64,000 nucleotides of DNA from Pigmentiphaga sp. NML030171 (lineage in GTDB: Bacteria; Pseudomonadota; Gammaproteobacteria; Burkholderiales; Burkholderiaceae_B). The position numbers and the translations under genes were made by a program. Where the stretch lies: NCBI RefSeq assembly GCF_002188635.1, contig NZ_NINX01000019.1, forward strand, positions 24,484 to 88,483, written 5' to 3'. This document shows, one piece after another, positions 17,351 to 26,984 of this stretch. The stretch's first letter is position 1. Each line of letters begins with the position of its first letter. The notes below the pieces were generated by a model. That model was not told the origin of the DNA. It ran no database searches and saw nothing but the letters and a program-made list of their open reading frames with translations.

Positions 17351-20300
17351 ATACAACCTCCTCTTCCCCCGCCGACGATGCCCGTTGGGAATTCTGGATA
17401 GACCGCGGCGGCACCTTCACCGACGTGATCGGACGCCGCCCCGACGGCTCGCTGGCGACGGCCAAGCTGCTTTCCGAGAACCCCGGACGCTACGACGATG
17501 CCGCCGTCGAAGGCATACGACGCCTGCTGGGGCTGGCTCCCGGCGAACCGGTACCCGCCGATCGCATCGAGGTCGTACGCATGGGCACCACGGTCGCCAC
17601 CAACGCGCTGCTGGAACGCAAGGGCGAACGCGTGTTGCTGGCCGTCACCCGGGGCTTTCGCGACGCCTTGCGCATCGCCTACCAGAACCGGCCGCGCCTG
17701 TTCGACCGCGAGATCGTCCTGCCCGAACAGCTCGCCAGCCTCGTGGTCGAGATCGATGAGCGCCTGGCCGCCGACGGCGCCATCGTCGCCGAACTGGACG
17801 AGGCGCAGGCCCGGTCGGCCCTGGCCGAAGGCCGGGCGCAGGGCTACCAGTCCATCGCCATCGCGCTCATGCACGGTTACCGCAACCCGGCGCACGAACT
17901 GCGGCTGGCGGCGATCGCGCGTGAACTCGGCTATGCGCAGGTCTCCGCCTCGCACGCCGTCTCGCCGCTGATCCGCTTCGTCGCGCGCGGCGATACCACC
18001 GTGGTCGACGCCTATCTGTCGCCCGTGCTGCGCCGCTACGTGGACCGTGTATCGTCCGCCCTGCCCGGCGTGCGCCTGCAGTTCATGCAATCGAGCGGCG
18101 GCCTGACCGACGCCCGCGCCTTCCAGGGCAAGGACTCCGTGCTGTCCGGCCCCGCCGGCGGCATCGTCGGCATGGCCGGCGTGTCGGCCGCCGCCGGCTT
18201 CGACCGCATCATCGGCTTCGACATGGGCGGCACCTCGACCGACGTATCCCACTATGCCGGCGAATACGAACGTACCTTCGACACGCTGGTGGCGGGCGTG
18301 CGGCTGCGCGCGCCCATGATGAGCATCCACACGGTGGCCGCCGGCGGCGGATCCATCCTGCGCTTTGACGGCACGCGGCTGCGCGTGGGCCCCGAATCGG
18401 CCGGCGCCGATCCCGGGCCCGCCTGCTACCGGCGCGGCGGACCACTGACCGTCACCGACGCCAACGTCATGCTGGGCCGCATCCAGCCTGCGCACTTTCC
18501 CGCCGTGTTCGGTCCCGGTGGCGACCAGCCGCTGGATGCCGACGTGGTCCGCGCGCGCTTCGCCGAACTGGCCGGCGAAGTCGAGCGCGGCACCGGCCGC
18601 GCCACCACGCCCGAGGCGCTGGCGCACGGCTTCCTGGAGATCGCGGTCACCAACATGGCCAACGCGATCAAGCTGATTTCCGTGCAGCGCGGCTACGACA
18701 TCACCCGCTACACCCTGACCACCTTCGGCGGCGCGGGCGGCCAGCATGCCTGCGCCGTCGCGGACGCGCTGGCCATGCCGCGCGTGCTGATCCATCCGCT
18801 GGCCGGCGTGCTGTCCGCCTACGGCATGGGCCTGGCCGTCGCCACCGCCGTGCGGGAACGCTCGGTGGAGCGCCGCTTCGACGACGACGGCCGCGCCGAG
18901 GCGCGCCGGGTGCTGGACGAACTGGGCGCCGCGGCCAAGGGCGAACTCCAGGCCCAGGGCTGCGAGGCGGCCGACATCCGGATCGCCGAGCGAGCCTATC
19001 TGCGCTACGAGGGTACCGACACCGCGCTGCCGGTGCCGCTGGGCGAGACCTCGGACATGCTGGCCGAATTCGAGCGCGCCTATCGCCAGCGCTTCGCCTT
19101 CCTGATGCCCGGCCGCGCGCTGGTGATCGATTCCGTGATGGCCGAGGCCACCGCCGGGCAAGGCCCCCAGAGCGCGCGCGCCGCCTGGTTCGGCCGCCCC
19201 GCGCGCGAGGCCGGCACGCAACTGCAGGCCCGCGACAGCGTCGCCATCCATGCCGGCGCATGGCAGGACAGCCCCCTTTACGCCGCCGCCGACCTGCGGG
19301 CCGGCGACGTCATCGCCGGCCCCGCCATCATCACCGATGCCAACGCCACCACCGTGGTCGATCCCGGCTGGCGGGCCACCGCGACCGCGAACGGCGACAT
19401 CGTGCTCGAACGCGCCCAGCCCCGGCCCCAGCGCCGCGCCGTCGGCACCGAGGCGGATCCGGTGATGCTGGAGATCTTCAACAACCTGTTCATGTCCATC
19501 GCCGAGCAGATGGGCTGGCGCCTGCAGAACACCGCGCACTCGGTCAACATCAAGGAACGCCTGGATTTCTCGTGCGCGATCTTCGACGCACAGGGCGACC
19601 TCGTCGCCAACGCCCCCCACATCCCGGTGCACCTGGGGTCCATGGGCGCCAGCGTCCGGGCCGTCATCGACAGTACCCAGGGCACGCTGCGGCCCGGCGA
19701 CGCCTACGTGCTCAACGACCCCTACGCCGGCGGCACCCATCTGCCCGACGTCACGGTCATCACCCCCATCTTCGACGAGGCCGGCACCCGCGTGCTGTTC
19801 TACGTGGGCTCGCGCGGCCATCACGCCGACATCGGCGGCCTGACGCCCGGCTCCATGCCGCCCGACTCGCGCACCATCGACGACGAGGGCGTGCTCATCA
19901 CCAGCTTCCTGCTGGTGCGCGACGGACATCTGCGCGAGGCCGAGATGCGGCAGTTGCTGGCCGGCGCGCGGCATCCCGCGCGCAACATCGACCAGAACAT
20001 CGCCGACTTGCGCGCCCAGGTGGCCGCCAACGAGAAAGGCCGCGAGGAACTCATGGCCATGGTGCGCTACTTCGGCCTGGACGTCGTGCAGGCATACATG
20101 GGCCACGTGCAGGACAACGCCGAGGAATCCGTGCGCCGGGCCATCAGCCGCCTGCGCGACGGGAGTTTCGCGGTATCGCTGGACAACGGCGCGCAGGTGC
20201 GCGTGGCGGTCACCGTGGACCACGCCACCCGCAGTGCCACGCTGGATTTCACCGGCACGTCCAGGCAGTTGCCCAACAATTTCAACGCGCCGCGCGCCGT

Positions 20301-21012
20301 TACCTCGGCCGCCGTGCTGTACGTGTTCCGCACGCTGCTGGACGAGGACATTCCCATGAACGCGGGCGGCCTGAAGCCGCTCACCATCGTGGTCCCCGAA
20401 GGTTCGATGCTGAACCCGCGCTATCCGGCCGCCGTGGTGGCCGGCAACGTCGAAACCTCCACCTGCGTGACCAATGCGCTGTACGGCGCGCTGGGCATCA
20501 TGGCCAGCAGCCAGCCGACCATGAACAACCTGACCTTCGGCAACGCCCGCCACCAGTACTACGAAACCATCTCCGGCGGCTCGGGCGCGGGCGGCCGCTT
20601 CGATGAAAACGGCAGCCTGGCCGGCGGCTTCGATGGCACATCGGTCGTGCAGACTCACATGACCAATTCGCGCCTGACCGATCCGGAGGTACTGGAACTG
20701 CGTTTCCCGGTGCGGCTGGAACGCTACGAGATCCGACACGGTTCGGGCGGCGACGGACGCTGGCGCGGCGGCGACGGCGGCGTGCGCACGCTGCGGTTCC
20801 TGGAACCCATGACGGTATCGCTGCTGGCCAACGGCTGGCACCATCCGGCCTTCGGCCTGTGCGGCGGGCAACCCGGCGCGCCCGGACTGGCTCGCGTGCT
20901 GCGCGCCGACGGACGGATCGAGCCGCTGGACCACGCGGATCGGGCCGAACTGCGGGCGGGCGACCGGGTGGAGATCGAAACGCCCGGCGGCGGAGGCTAC
21001 GGGCCCGCGTGA
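17347..21012 (+). CDS. Fused hydantoinase/5-oxoprolinase (HyuA-HyuB)
   Basis: A 1221-aa cytosolic enzyme with both halves of the ATP-dependent oxoprolinase/hydantoinase family. Residues 1 to about 690 are HyuA-like: [19 protein letters not shown] at the start, [20 protein letters not shown], and the ASKHA-type [20 protein letters not shown]. From about residue 702 HyuB begins ([20 protein letters not shown]), with [42 protein letters not shown] and GGGGYGPA at the end. The length and fused order match eukaryotic/bacterial 5-oxoprolinase (about 1250 aa). The reaction is ATP-driven opening of 5-oxoproline or of a hydantoin ring. It is the last gene of the operon. Which lactam is used is not decidable here. 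Confidence 0.9.
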   Translation: MNTTSSSPADDARWEFWIDRGGTFTDVIGRRPDGSLATAKLLSENPGRYDDAAVEGIRRLLGLAPGEPVPADRIEVVRMGTTVATNALLERKGERVLLAVTRGFRDALRIAYQNRPRLFDREIVLPEQLASLVVEIDERLAADGAIVAELDEAQARSALAEGRAQGYQSIAIALMHGYRNPAHELRLAAIARELGYAQVSASHAVSPLIRFVARGDTTVVDAYLSPVLRRYVDRVSSALPGVRLQFMQSSGGLTDARAFQGKDSVLSGPAGGIVGMAGVSAAAGFDRIIGFDMGGTSTDVSHYAGEYERTFDTLVAGVRLRAPMMSIHTVAAGGGSILRFDGTRLRVGPESAGADPGPACYRRGGPLTVTDANVMLGRIQPAHFPAVFGPGGDQPLDADVVRARFAELAGEVERGTGRATTPEALAHGFLEIAVTNMANAIKLISVQRGYDITRYTLTTFGGAGGQHACAVADALAMPRVLIHPLAGVLSAYGMGLAVATAVRERSVERRFDDDGRAEARRVLDELGAAAKGELQAQGCEAADIRIAERAYLRYEGTDTALPVPLGETSDMLAEFERAYRQRFAFLMPGRALVIDSVMAEATAGQGPQSARAAWFGRPAREAGTQLQARDSVAIHAGAWQDSPLYAAADLRAGDVIAGPAIITDANATTVVDPGWRATATANGDIVLERAQPRPQRRAVGTEADPVMLEIFNNLFMSIAEQMGWRLQNTAHSVNIKERLDFSCAIFDAQGDLVANAPHIPVHLGSMGASVRAVIDSTQGTLRPGDAYVLNDPYAGGTHLPDVTVITPIFDEAGTRVLFYVGSRGHHADIGGLTPGSMPPDSRTIDDEGVLITSFLLVRDGHLREAEMRQLLAGARHPARNIDQNIADLRAQVAANEKGREELMAMVRYFGLDVVQAYMGHVQDNAEESVRRAISRLRDGSFAVSLDNGAQVRVAVTVDHATRSATLDFTGTSRQLPNNFNAPRAVTSAAVLYVFRTLLDEDIPMNAGGLKPLTIVVPEGSMLNPRYPAAVVAGNVETSTCVTNALYGALGIMASSQPTMNNLTFGNARHQYYETISGGSGAGGRFDENGSLAGGFDGTSVVQTHMTNSRLTDPEVLELRFPVRLERYEIRHGSGGDGRWRGGDGGVRTLRFLEPMTVSLLANGWHHPAFGLCGGQPGAPGLARVLRADGRIEPLDHADRAELRAGDRVEIETPGGGGYGPA

Positions 21013-21031
21013 CGGCCAGGGGCCGCCGGCC

Positions 21032-23413
21032 TCATCCTCCCTGGCACGTCGAGTAGATGCTGGCCAACTCCCTCGTCACGAGCGCCTGCCAGCGCATGAT
21101 GATGTAGCCGCAGACGGCCGACGAATGGATCCCCTCGCACGGCCAGTTCAACGGCAACGTGCCGCCATCGGCCTTGGCGATGCTGTTGCCGCCGCCGTCG
21201 CTCTGGTTGGCGGTGGTGGCCGCGTCGCGCGCCGCCCGGTCGAACTGGTCCGCCTGCTCGCGCAGCATGGCGGCCGTTCCGCCCCCGGCCTTTACCTTGG
21301 CCAGGGTCGACGCCACGTTGATCTCCAGGATTTCCTTGCGGGTGTCGGCCAGCATGGGCGTGGTATAGGGGCGTAGCTGGGGCGCCAGGTGCGCCATGGT
21401 TCCCGTGCAGCGCCCCCCTTGCGCGCCGGCCGTGGCACGCGCGGCCGCCGCGCCGGCCACCGGGCCGGCCCCTTCCCCCTGGCGCACGGCCTGGGGCCGC
21501 GGCTGGATCTTCGGGGCGGGTCCATCCGGCAGCGCCAGCTTCACCACCTGTCCGCCTGGCGTGGTCACGCTGGCGTTGCGCAGTTCCAGGTAATCCTCGT
21601 CGATCGCGCGCAGGTCGCCCGTCATGCTCATTTCCTTCGCGTCGGCGAACTGCCGGGCCTGCGCCGGCGGCAGCGGCACCGAGACCTGCACGTTGCGCCA
21701 GGTGCCGATGAACATGCCCCGGTCGGCGTCGTAGTCCCGCAGCGCGACCTTCATCGTATGTGGCATGGTCAGCGTGGCCAGCCGCTTCTGGTACTCGGCC
21801 GAGGTCTCGAACTTGTCCTTCTTCAAGGCGGCCAGGAACGCCGTGGTCGCCTTGCCGGCGCCGTCGTCGTAGGCGAGGCGCCAGAGACGCGAGCGCCAGC
21901 TGAATGACTGGCCGGTCAGCAGGTCCTGCTGGATGATGTACCCCGCCTGGAACCGGCCGGGCGGCAGGGTGCGCAGCAACTGGCCCGTCTTCGTGTCGAA
22001 CAACTGCGCCGGTATCTGGGACTCGGTCGCATACGACGTCACCAGCACCTGGTCCGGGTGGCCCGGCAGCTCCTGGAACACGCCGGAGAACGACCGGTCC
22101 TGTGGAGACCTGCGGTGCAGCGTCTGCAACGTGATGCGGCGCTGCCACGTCGACGGATCCATGACGTCGACCTTGCCGGTCTGCTCATCGTGCAGGTAGG
22201 CGATCTCCCCCCAGCCCATCAGCCGCTTGTTGCCGTTGCTGACGCGCACCATCGAACAATCGGGCAGACTCACCCTGACGGGCGGCTGTGCCGTCAGGAT
22301 ATTGCCCCGCTTGTCGGCATACGGTATCCCGGCGACATGGCCGGGCAGCTCGCACAGCATCTTCCCCTGGGCCACGTCCCACACCCTCAGCCGATGCGAC
22401 GGGTTATCCCATTCCCCGATCTCGGAGTAGGCATACGGCGTGTTGCCTATCCATTGATAGCCGAGACGCTTGTACTGCTCCGCCGGACGCCGGTCGTCGC
22501 CGCGGAACTCGCCGGTCTTGACGCCATTGACGTAATAGCTGACCACGCCATCCTTGTGGGCGAGGAATTCCTGCCGGCCCTTGTCGTCGATGCGGGCAGC
22601 GCAAGCCTCGGCATCGTCCACCGACACGCCGCCCAGGTCGACTCCCCTGGCGTCGTAGTAGCTCACCCCCAGGCAGCGCAGTCCCTTGTCGGAATCGCTC
22701 ATCCGCAAGTGCTGGACGATGTAGCGGCCGCCCACCTCCTTCGACCACGGAAAGTACGCGCTCGGCGGCAACGTGCGCAGCGAATTGCCTTGCAGGTCGA
22801 CCACTTCGGAACCGTTCTTCAGGCCGCTTACCAGCAGCGCCTCGTTGCCGACGAAGGCCAGCGAGCGGGAAGACTGGCCGGGCGGCACGCGGGTCGGCAC
22901 CACCCTGTCCTTGCCCGATGCCGTATCGCGCAGCATGATCCGCCCGTCCGTTGCCTCGAAGGCCAGCCAGGCGCCGTCGGGGGAGATACTGATGGTGGTG
23001 CGCGCCGTGATGTCGAAATCCGGCCGCGCGTTGCCGGTTTCCTGCATGCCGAGCAGGCTTTTGTGAATCACGATGCGGTCCTGGTACTCGGGCGGCGGCG
23101 CCAGCGCCCGCAGGGCCCGCTCCTGTTCCTGCCTGGCCGCTTCCCGCTGCTCCCGCTGCCGGGCCGCCGCCTCGCGTTCCCGCTGCGCCTGCAGCTCCTG
23201 CTCGCGGCGCGCGTTCTCGGCGGCACGCTGCTCCTCCTCTTCCTGCCGCCGCTGATCCTCGGCGAGGGCCCGGCCGGTCTGCTCGATGATCTGGCCGAGC
23301 TGGCGGAACAGCGCGCCGGAATCTGCCGCCCGGGCCGGCGCCAGGCCGCCCGCGCAGGCAAGCGCGACCAAACCGCCCAGCATGCGAGAGCGGCAAGAAG
23401 AAGTGATATCCAT
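21032..23413 (-). CDS. Secreted coiled-coil protein with WD/propeller-like repeats, unknown function
   Basis: A 793-aa exported protein not assigned to a known family. The signal peptide is MLGGLVALACAGGLAPARA. A highly charged Glu/Arg/Gln-rich coiled coil follows (about residues 35-100; runs such as RREQELQAQREREAAARQ). The central 120-560 region has propeller-like blades (ISPDGAWLAFEATDGRIMLRDTASGK; LRVWDVAQGKMLCELPGH; QLFDTKTGQLLRTLPPG). A linker and a C-terminal domain with several Cys follow (CTGTMAHL, WPCEGIHSSAVCGYIIMRW, STCQGG). The start at ATG 23413 is chosen over an upstream TTG. It converges on the oxoprolinase operon with only 19 nt between them. A periplasmic scaffold is a guess. 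Confidence 0.7.
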   Translation of the reverse strand: MDITSSCRSRMLGGLVALACAGGLAPARAADSGALFRQLGQIIEQTGRALAEDQRRQEEEEQRAAENARREQELQAQREREAAARQREQREAARQEQERALRALAPPPEYQDRIVIHKSLLGMQETGNARPDFDITARTTISISPDGAWLAFEATDGRIMLRDTASGKDRVVPTRVPPGQSSRSLAFVGNEALLVSGLKNGSEVVDLQGNSLRTLPPSAYFPWSKEVGGRYIVQHLRMSDSDKGLRCLGVSYYDARGVDLGGVSVDDAEACAARIDDKGRQEFLAHKDGVVSYYVNGVKTGEFRGDDRRPAEQYKRLGYQWIGNTPYAYSEIGEWDNPSHRLRVWDVAQGKMLCELPGHVAGIPYADKRGNILTAQPPVRVSLPDCSMVRVSNGNKRLMGWGEIAYLHDEQTGKVDVMDPSTWQRRITLQTLHRRSPQDRSFSGVFQELPGHPDQVLVTSYATESQIPAQLFDTKTGQLLRTLPPGRFQAGYIIQQDLLTGQSFSWRSRLWRLAYDDGAGKATTAFLAALKKDKFETSAEYQKRLATLTMPHTMKVALRDYDADRGMFIGTWRNVQVSVPLPPAQARQFADAKEMSMTGDLRAIDEDYLELRNASVTTPGGQVVKLALPDGPAPKIQPRPQAVRQGEGAGPVAGAAAARATAGAQGGRCTGTMAHLAPQLRPYTTPMLADTRKEILEINVASTLAKVKAGGGTAAMLREQADQFDRAARDAATTANQSDGGGNSIAKADGGTLPLNWPCEGIHSSAVCGYIIMRWQALVTRELASIYSTCQGG

Positions 23414-23576
23414 GATGTGACTCTGCCAGCAGGAAAATCCCAAGCACGGGCAGCAACTGTCCCCCTTGTCTCAGGATATCGTCATGGCAGAACCATCACA
23501 TCACTCAAATGGGGCATCCGCGGCCATGAGGACGAGCCACGAAGCCAAATCCTATTGCCACGTTTCGTTTAATCAA

Positions 23577-23606
23577 TTGGCGAAATATGGAAGCGCCCAC
23601 TATCAT
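23577..23606 (+). promoter_or_regulatory. Weak candidate promoter ahead of the 31-aa ORF
   Basis: TTGGCG (23577-23582) and TATCAT (23601-23606) are separated by 18 nt, 40 nt before the ATG at 23647. Otherwise 23414-23646 shows no gene. Confidence 0.2.
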
Positions 23607-23646
23607 CAAGAAGCATTCGCTCTAACTTCGATGTCGGATGGAATCC

Positions 23647-23742
23647 ATGCTTCTGGAAGTCCTGCTGGTCTGGCTGGCCTGTGCGCTGCTGGTGGTGTAC
23701 AGCGTGGAACGCAAGAGAAGAAAACGCGGCTCGGCCAAATGA
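23647..23742 (+). CDS. Candidate 31-aa single-TM small membrane protein
   Basis: A very short open frame reading MLLEVLLVWLACALLVVYSV followed by a basic tail ERKRRKRGSAK. The composition, one uninterrupted hydrophobic helix of about 18 residues then seven Arg/Lys, is what a real N-out/C-in small membrane protein looks like and is unlikely in random GC-rich sequence. A weak GGA-type ribosome site lies about 9 nt upstream. It is convergent with another small membrane-protein frame ending 34 nt away. Function unknown; it is below usual annotation cut-offs. Confidence 0.42.
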   Translation: MLLEVLLVWLACALLVVYSVERKRRKRGSAK

Positions 23743-23776
23743 GCGCGCCGTGCGGCGGCGCGATGGATCCGTACCT

Positions 23777-23947
23777 TTACAGGCACCCCACGGCGAAGCT
23801 GGACAGCAGCCGGGATTCCGGGACGCCGCCCGCATGGCAGGCGATGCGGAGGATCGCGGCGTTCAGGAAACAGACGGCCAGGAAGGCGACGAGGACACGC
23901 AGGAACCGCTTGAGCAGCGGCCTTTCCGTCTCGCTGTAATAGCTCAT
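23777..23947 (-). CDS. Candidate 56-aa small membrane protein
   Basis: A minus-strand frame beginning MSYYSETERPLLKRF, then a hydrophobic helix (FLRVLVAFLAVCFLNAAILRI, about residues 15-35), then a short polar tail with Cys37 and Cys55. It fills a stretch otherwise empty between the propeller protein and the FabG-like gene and shares their orientation. An AT-rich 6-bp inverted repeat lies about 11-28 nt before the ATG, and no good Shine-Dalgarno is seen. The family is not recognised and the function is unknown. Confidence 0.5.
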   Translation of the reverse strand: MSYYSETERPLLKRFLRVLVAFLAVCFLNAAILRIACHAGGVPESRLLSSFAVGCL

Positions 23948-23957
23948 ACGACGATGT

Positions 23958-23975
23958 GCAATTGATTCTAATTGC
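23958..23975. promoter_or_regulatory. AT-rich inverted repeat upstream of the 56-aa ORF (Fur-box-like)
   Basis: GCAATT (23958-23963) and AATTGC (23970-23975) flank GATTCT. The core ATTGATTCTAATT loosely resembles Fur boxes, whose core is ATGATTCTCAT-like. A second repeat, TTCGCA (24003-24008) with TGCGAA (24013-24018), lies between here and the FabG-like gene. Both are pattern matches only. Confidence 0.3.
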
Positions 23976-24052
23976 TAAACACGTTACAGCATCCTCCTTT
24001 TATTCGCAATTATGCGAACGATGTAGCCGTGATATGAACCGCCGGCCATAGG

Positions 24053-24799
24053 TCAGACGGACATCCCCCCCGACACCTCCAACGCCACGCCATTGACGTA
24101 GCTCGCCTCGTCGGAAGCCAGGAAGGCGTACACATTGGCGATTTCCTCCGGCGCTCCCAGCCGCCTCATCCAGCAGGAGGTGCGGAACCCGTCCAGCACC
24201 TTCTCGGGCATGCTCTTCAGGATGTCGGTCTCGACGAAGCCCGGGCAGACCGCGTTCACCCGTATCCCCTTGGGGCCCAGTTCGCGGGCCCAGGTCTTGG
24301 TGAAACCGATCACGCCGAACTTGCTGGCCGCATAGTTGGTCTGCCCGAAATTCCCGTACAGGCCGACCACGCTCGATGCGTTCAGGATGACGCCGCGCTG
24401 CTGTTCCAGCATGGTATCGACGACGGCCTGGGTGCAATTGAACACGCCCTTCAGGTTCACGTCGATGACCTGGTCGAACTGCTGTTCGGTCATGCGCGCC
24501 AGCCGCGCATCCTGCGTGATGCCCGCGTTGTTGACCAGGATATCTATGCGGTGGAACCTGGACTTGATGGCTGCGACGACCGCGTCGATTCCCTCGCGGT
24601 CGGTCACGTCCAGCGCATGGGCCACGGCCTGGTGGCCGGCCTCCTGCAGCGCCCGCGCCTGTTCCCGCGCGGCGTCGGCCGCCCGGTCGCACAGGATCAC
24701 CGTGGCGCCCTCGCCGGCGAATTTCCATGCGGTGGCCCGCCCGATGCCGGCGGCGGCTCCCGTGATGATGGCTACTCGGTCTTTCAGCTTCACTGACAT
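24053..24799 (-). CDS. SDR-family 3-oxoacyl reductase (FabG/PhbB-like)
   Basis: A 248-aa classical short-chain dehydrogenase. The cofactor loop is [12 protein letters not shown] (about residues 14-25), NNAG is at about 90, the catalytic Ser is in [16 protein letters not shown], and Tyr/Lys are in TNYAASKFG. The C-terminal [21 protein letters not shown] and [12 protein letters not shown] are FabG/acetoacetyl-CoA reductase-like. Probably a cytosolic NADPH-dependent reduction of a 3-oxoacyl-CoA or ACP. No other fatty-acid or PHB gene is adjacent, so the acyl carrier is undecided. An extra residue block, [30 protein letters not shown], matches the family end. Confidence 0.85.
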   Translation of the reverse strand: MSVKLKDRVAIITGAAAGIGRATAWKFAGEGATVILCDRAADAAREQARALQEAGHQAVAHALDVTDREGIDAVVAAIKSRFHRIDILVNNAGITQDARLARMTEQQFDQVIDVNLKGVFNCTQAVVDTMLEQQRGVILNASSVVGLYGNFGQTNYAASKFGVIGFTKTWARELGPKGIRVNAVCPGFVETDILKSMPEKVLDGFRTSCWMRRLGAPEEIANVYAFLASDEASYVNGVALEVSGGMSV

Positions 24800-24954
24800 C
24801 CCCTCTGTATGGAATCCGGCCTCTTCCGGAACGCCGGGCCGGGCACCGGTTCGGCGCCAGTGTGTTTTTACCCTGTCCGGCGGAGTCCCGCATCCGCAGC
24901 AATGACGCGGTCATATCGACCCCCTAATCTGCGCCGCTTTCGGGGGAACAAACG

Positions 24955-26898
24955 ATGTCCATACGTATCGCCAAGACCGGGCGCGGGGCGGCCGCCGCCC
25001 TGGCGCTCGCCGTGCTGTCCACGCTGGCCGCCTGCGGCGGTGGAGACGGCTCCGCTTCGACCGGCCCCGGCACGCCGACCGGCCCCAGCACACCGACGGA
25101 TCCGGTCACGCCCACGCTGCGCGTCGGCATCCTGCCCGACACCCAGGGCGGCGACTCCGGCGTCGCCCTGCATCCCATGAAGGCCATCCTGGACCTGTAC
25201 GCGAAGTCGGGGGTCAACGTGGTCCTGGCGGTGGGCGATCTCGTGGAAAACGGCACCCCGGCCGAATACGCGCTGTGGCGCGGCCTGGCGGAGCAGTACA
25301 AGGGCAGGATGACCATCCTGCCCATCATGGGCAACCACGACCCCAAGGGCATAGACCAGGACTGGTACGACACGGTGGAAGGCTTCATCCCCACCGACGC
25401 ATGGCACATGCCCGGCTCGGCCTACAAGAACTACGCGCTGGTGCGCGACAACGTGCTGTTCATCAACATCTCGTACGGCTGGCTGGAACGGGCCTACGAC
25501 TTCGTGGAAGGCATGGTCAAGGAACACGGAGGCAAGGTCGACCACATCATCCTCCAGACCCACAACTCCTTCGCCGGCAACCGCTACGGCCTGGTACGGG
25601 AGAACATCGTCGACGGCAGCCTGGCCATCGTCAACGACACCAAGTTCCGCGAAGCCTACGACAAATACCGCAAGCTGTTCGCCGAACACGACGTGATCTA
25701 CGTCTCGGGGCACGAGCACCACTATGCCCGCAGCCTCATCCGCGACGATTCCGACCTTGGCTTCCAGCAGATCATCTCGGGCGACGCCGCCTACAAGGGC
25801 TACGAGACGCGCTTCGGCGAACACGAACGCATCCAGAGCGTGCTGATGCACAAGGTGCAGCACGAGGACACGGGCTTTGTCGATGCCAACGCCTCGATCT
25901 TCACCATCCAGGGCGGCATGCTGGACTACCGCTCGTACTTCGCCACGCATTCCGTCACCCGCAACGAGGACGGCCCCAAGGAACTCGCCACGCCGCAGTG
26001 GAAACTGCTGGACCGGTTCGTCCGCTCCACGCAGCGCTGTGAAAAGGTGGTGTTCCCTGGCAGCGTGCCCGCCGACATCCAGCGCAACAGCGCCTACGAT
26101 CCGTCCTATCGCACCAGCTATTGCGCCTCGGCCAGCGGCCATCGCGCGCGCCTGCTGGACGGTACGAACCGCAGCTTCAACCGCTACGACACCCGCACCC
26201 GCGGCATGAGCGCCACGCCCGGCTACTCCTACGCCGGCAGCAACATGGAGATGCTGTCCATGATGTACCGCTACATGTTCATCAGCGACGAGAGCTTCAG
26301 CCGCAACCTCAACAACAGCCAGCGTGCGCGGCTGGTGAACGAGGGCACCGGGGACGAGGAGATCGAGGTCCGCGCGACCACCATCGACCTGAAGAAGCTG
26401 GTCGCGCTGAACTGGCAGGAGCGCGGCAAGGACACGGTGTCCGACGTGCTGTGGATAAGCGGCATCGCGGGGCAGACCGGCACCTACATCGATCCGTGGG
26501 GACGCGCCAAGGACATCACGGCCACCACCGGCCTGCCGGGCAGCTACGGCGACGGTTCGGAAAGCGGCAAGCTGCCGGTGCAGTTGCCGGCGCATGCCAC
26601 GCGCCAGTGGGAACTCAGCGCCGACCAGGGCGGCGACACCTATGTGCTGGAGTTCGCGCTGCCCTCGGGCGCCGACGCCACCGCCACCACGCTGGCGCGC
26701 CGCGACGCGGACGGCAAGTGGGTCGCGCTGGCCTCCGCCGCGTGCATCAGCAAGCAGCCCTACCAGGCCGCGTTCTTGACCGCCCTGCCCGCCGACGTCG
26801 ATGCCTCGTGCGCCGTGGCCGTGGGCTATGACGCCACGAAATCGGCCTACTGGGCACGGGTCGACAAGGAAGGGGCGTTCGCGGTGGTGGCGCGCTAG
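24955..26898 (+). CDS. Metallophosphoesterase lipoprotein
   Basis: A 647-aa exported lipoprotein. The signal peptide ends in the lipobox LSTLAAC (Cys about 24), followed by a Gly/Pro/Thr linker. The calcineurin-type phosphoesterase domain (about residues 54-320) has the full motif set: LPDTQGGD, GDLVENG, GNHD, a His in LQTHNS, and GHEHH. The C-terminal 300 residues have no assigned fold and probably bind substrate or the cell wall. GGGGGAA precedes the ATG. The likely role is hydrolysis of phosphomonoesters or phosphodiesters at the cell envelope, with metal ions. It sits alone, divergent from the FabG-like gene. Confidence 0.85.
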   Translation: MSIRIAKTGRGAAAALALAVLSTLAACGGGDGSASTGPGTPTGPSTPTDPVTPTLRVGILPDTQGGDSGVALHPMKAILDLYAKSGVNVVLAVGDLVENGTPAEYALWRGLAEQYKGRMTILPIMGNHDPKGIDQDWYDTVEGFIPTDAWHMPGSAYKNYALVRDNVLFINISYGWLERAYDFVEGMVKEHGGKVDHIILQTHNSFAGNRYGLVRENIVDGSLAIVNDTKFREAYDKYRKLFAEHDVIYVSGHEHHYARSLIRDDSDLGFQQIISGDAAYKGYETRFGEHERIQSVLMHKVQHEDTGFVDANASIFTIQGGMLDYRSYFATHSVTRNEDGPKELATPQWKLLDRFVRSTQRCEKVVFPGSVPADIQRNSAYDPSYRTSYCASASGHRARLLDGTNRSFNRYDTRTRGMSATPGYSYAGSNMEMLSMMYRYMFISDESFSRNLNNSQRARLVNEGTGDEEIEVRATTIDLKKLVALNWQERGKDTVSDVLWISGIAGQTGTYIDPWGRAKDITATTGLPGSYGDGSESGKLPVQLPAHATRQWELSADQGGDTYVLEFALPSGADATATTLARRDADGKWVALASAACISKQPYQAAFLTALPADVDASCAVAVGYDATKSAYWARVDKEGAFAVVAR

Positions 26899-26984
26899 GC
26901 TCAAGCAAGGCCGTCCGGCGTTTTCAGGAGCCGGCCATCCCTATATCATTCCCGGGAACATGGCCACGATTCCTCTTTCCTGAC

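Noticed and set aside
17314..20934. 1206-codon open frame on the minus strand opposite the oxoprolinase gene
   Set aside because: It is an antisense artefact of high GC: His/Gly/Ala/Arg-rich composition, no domain, and fully overlapping a gene with strong family motifs on the other strand.
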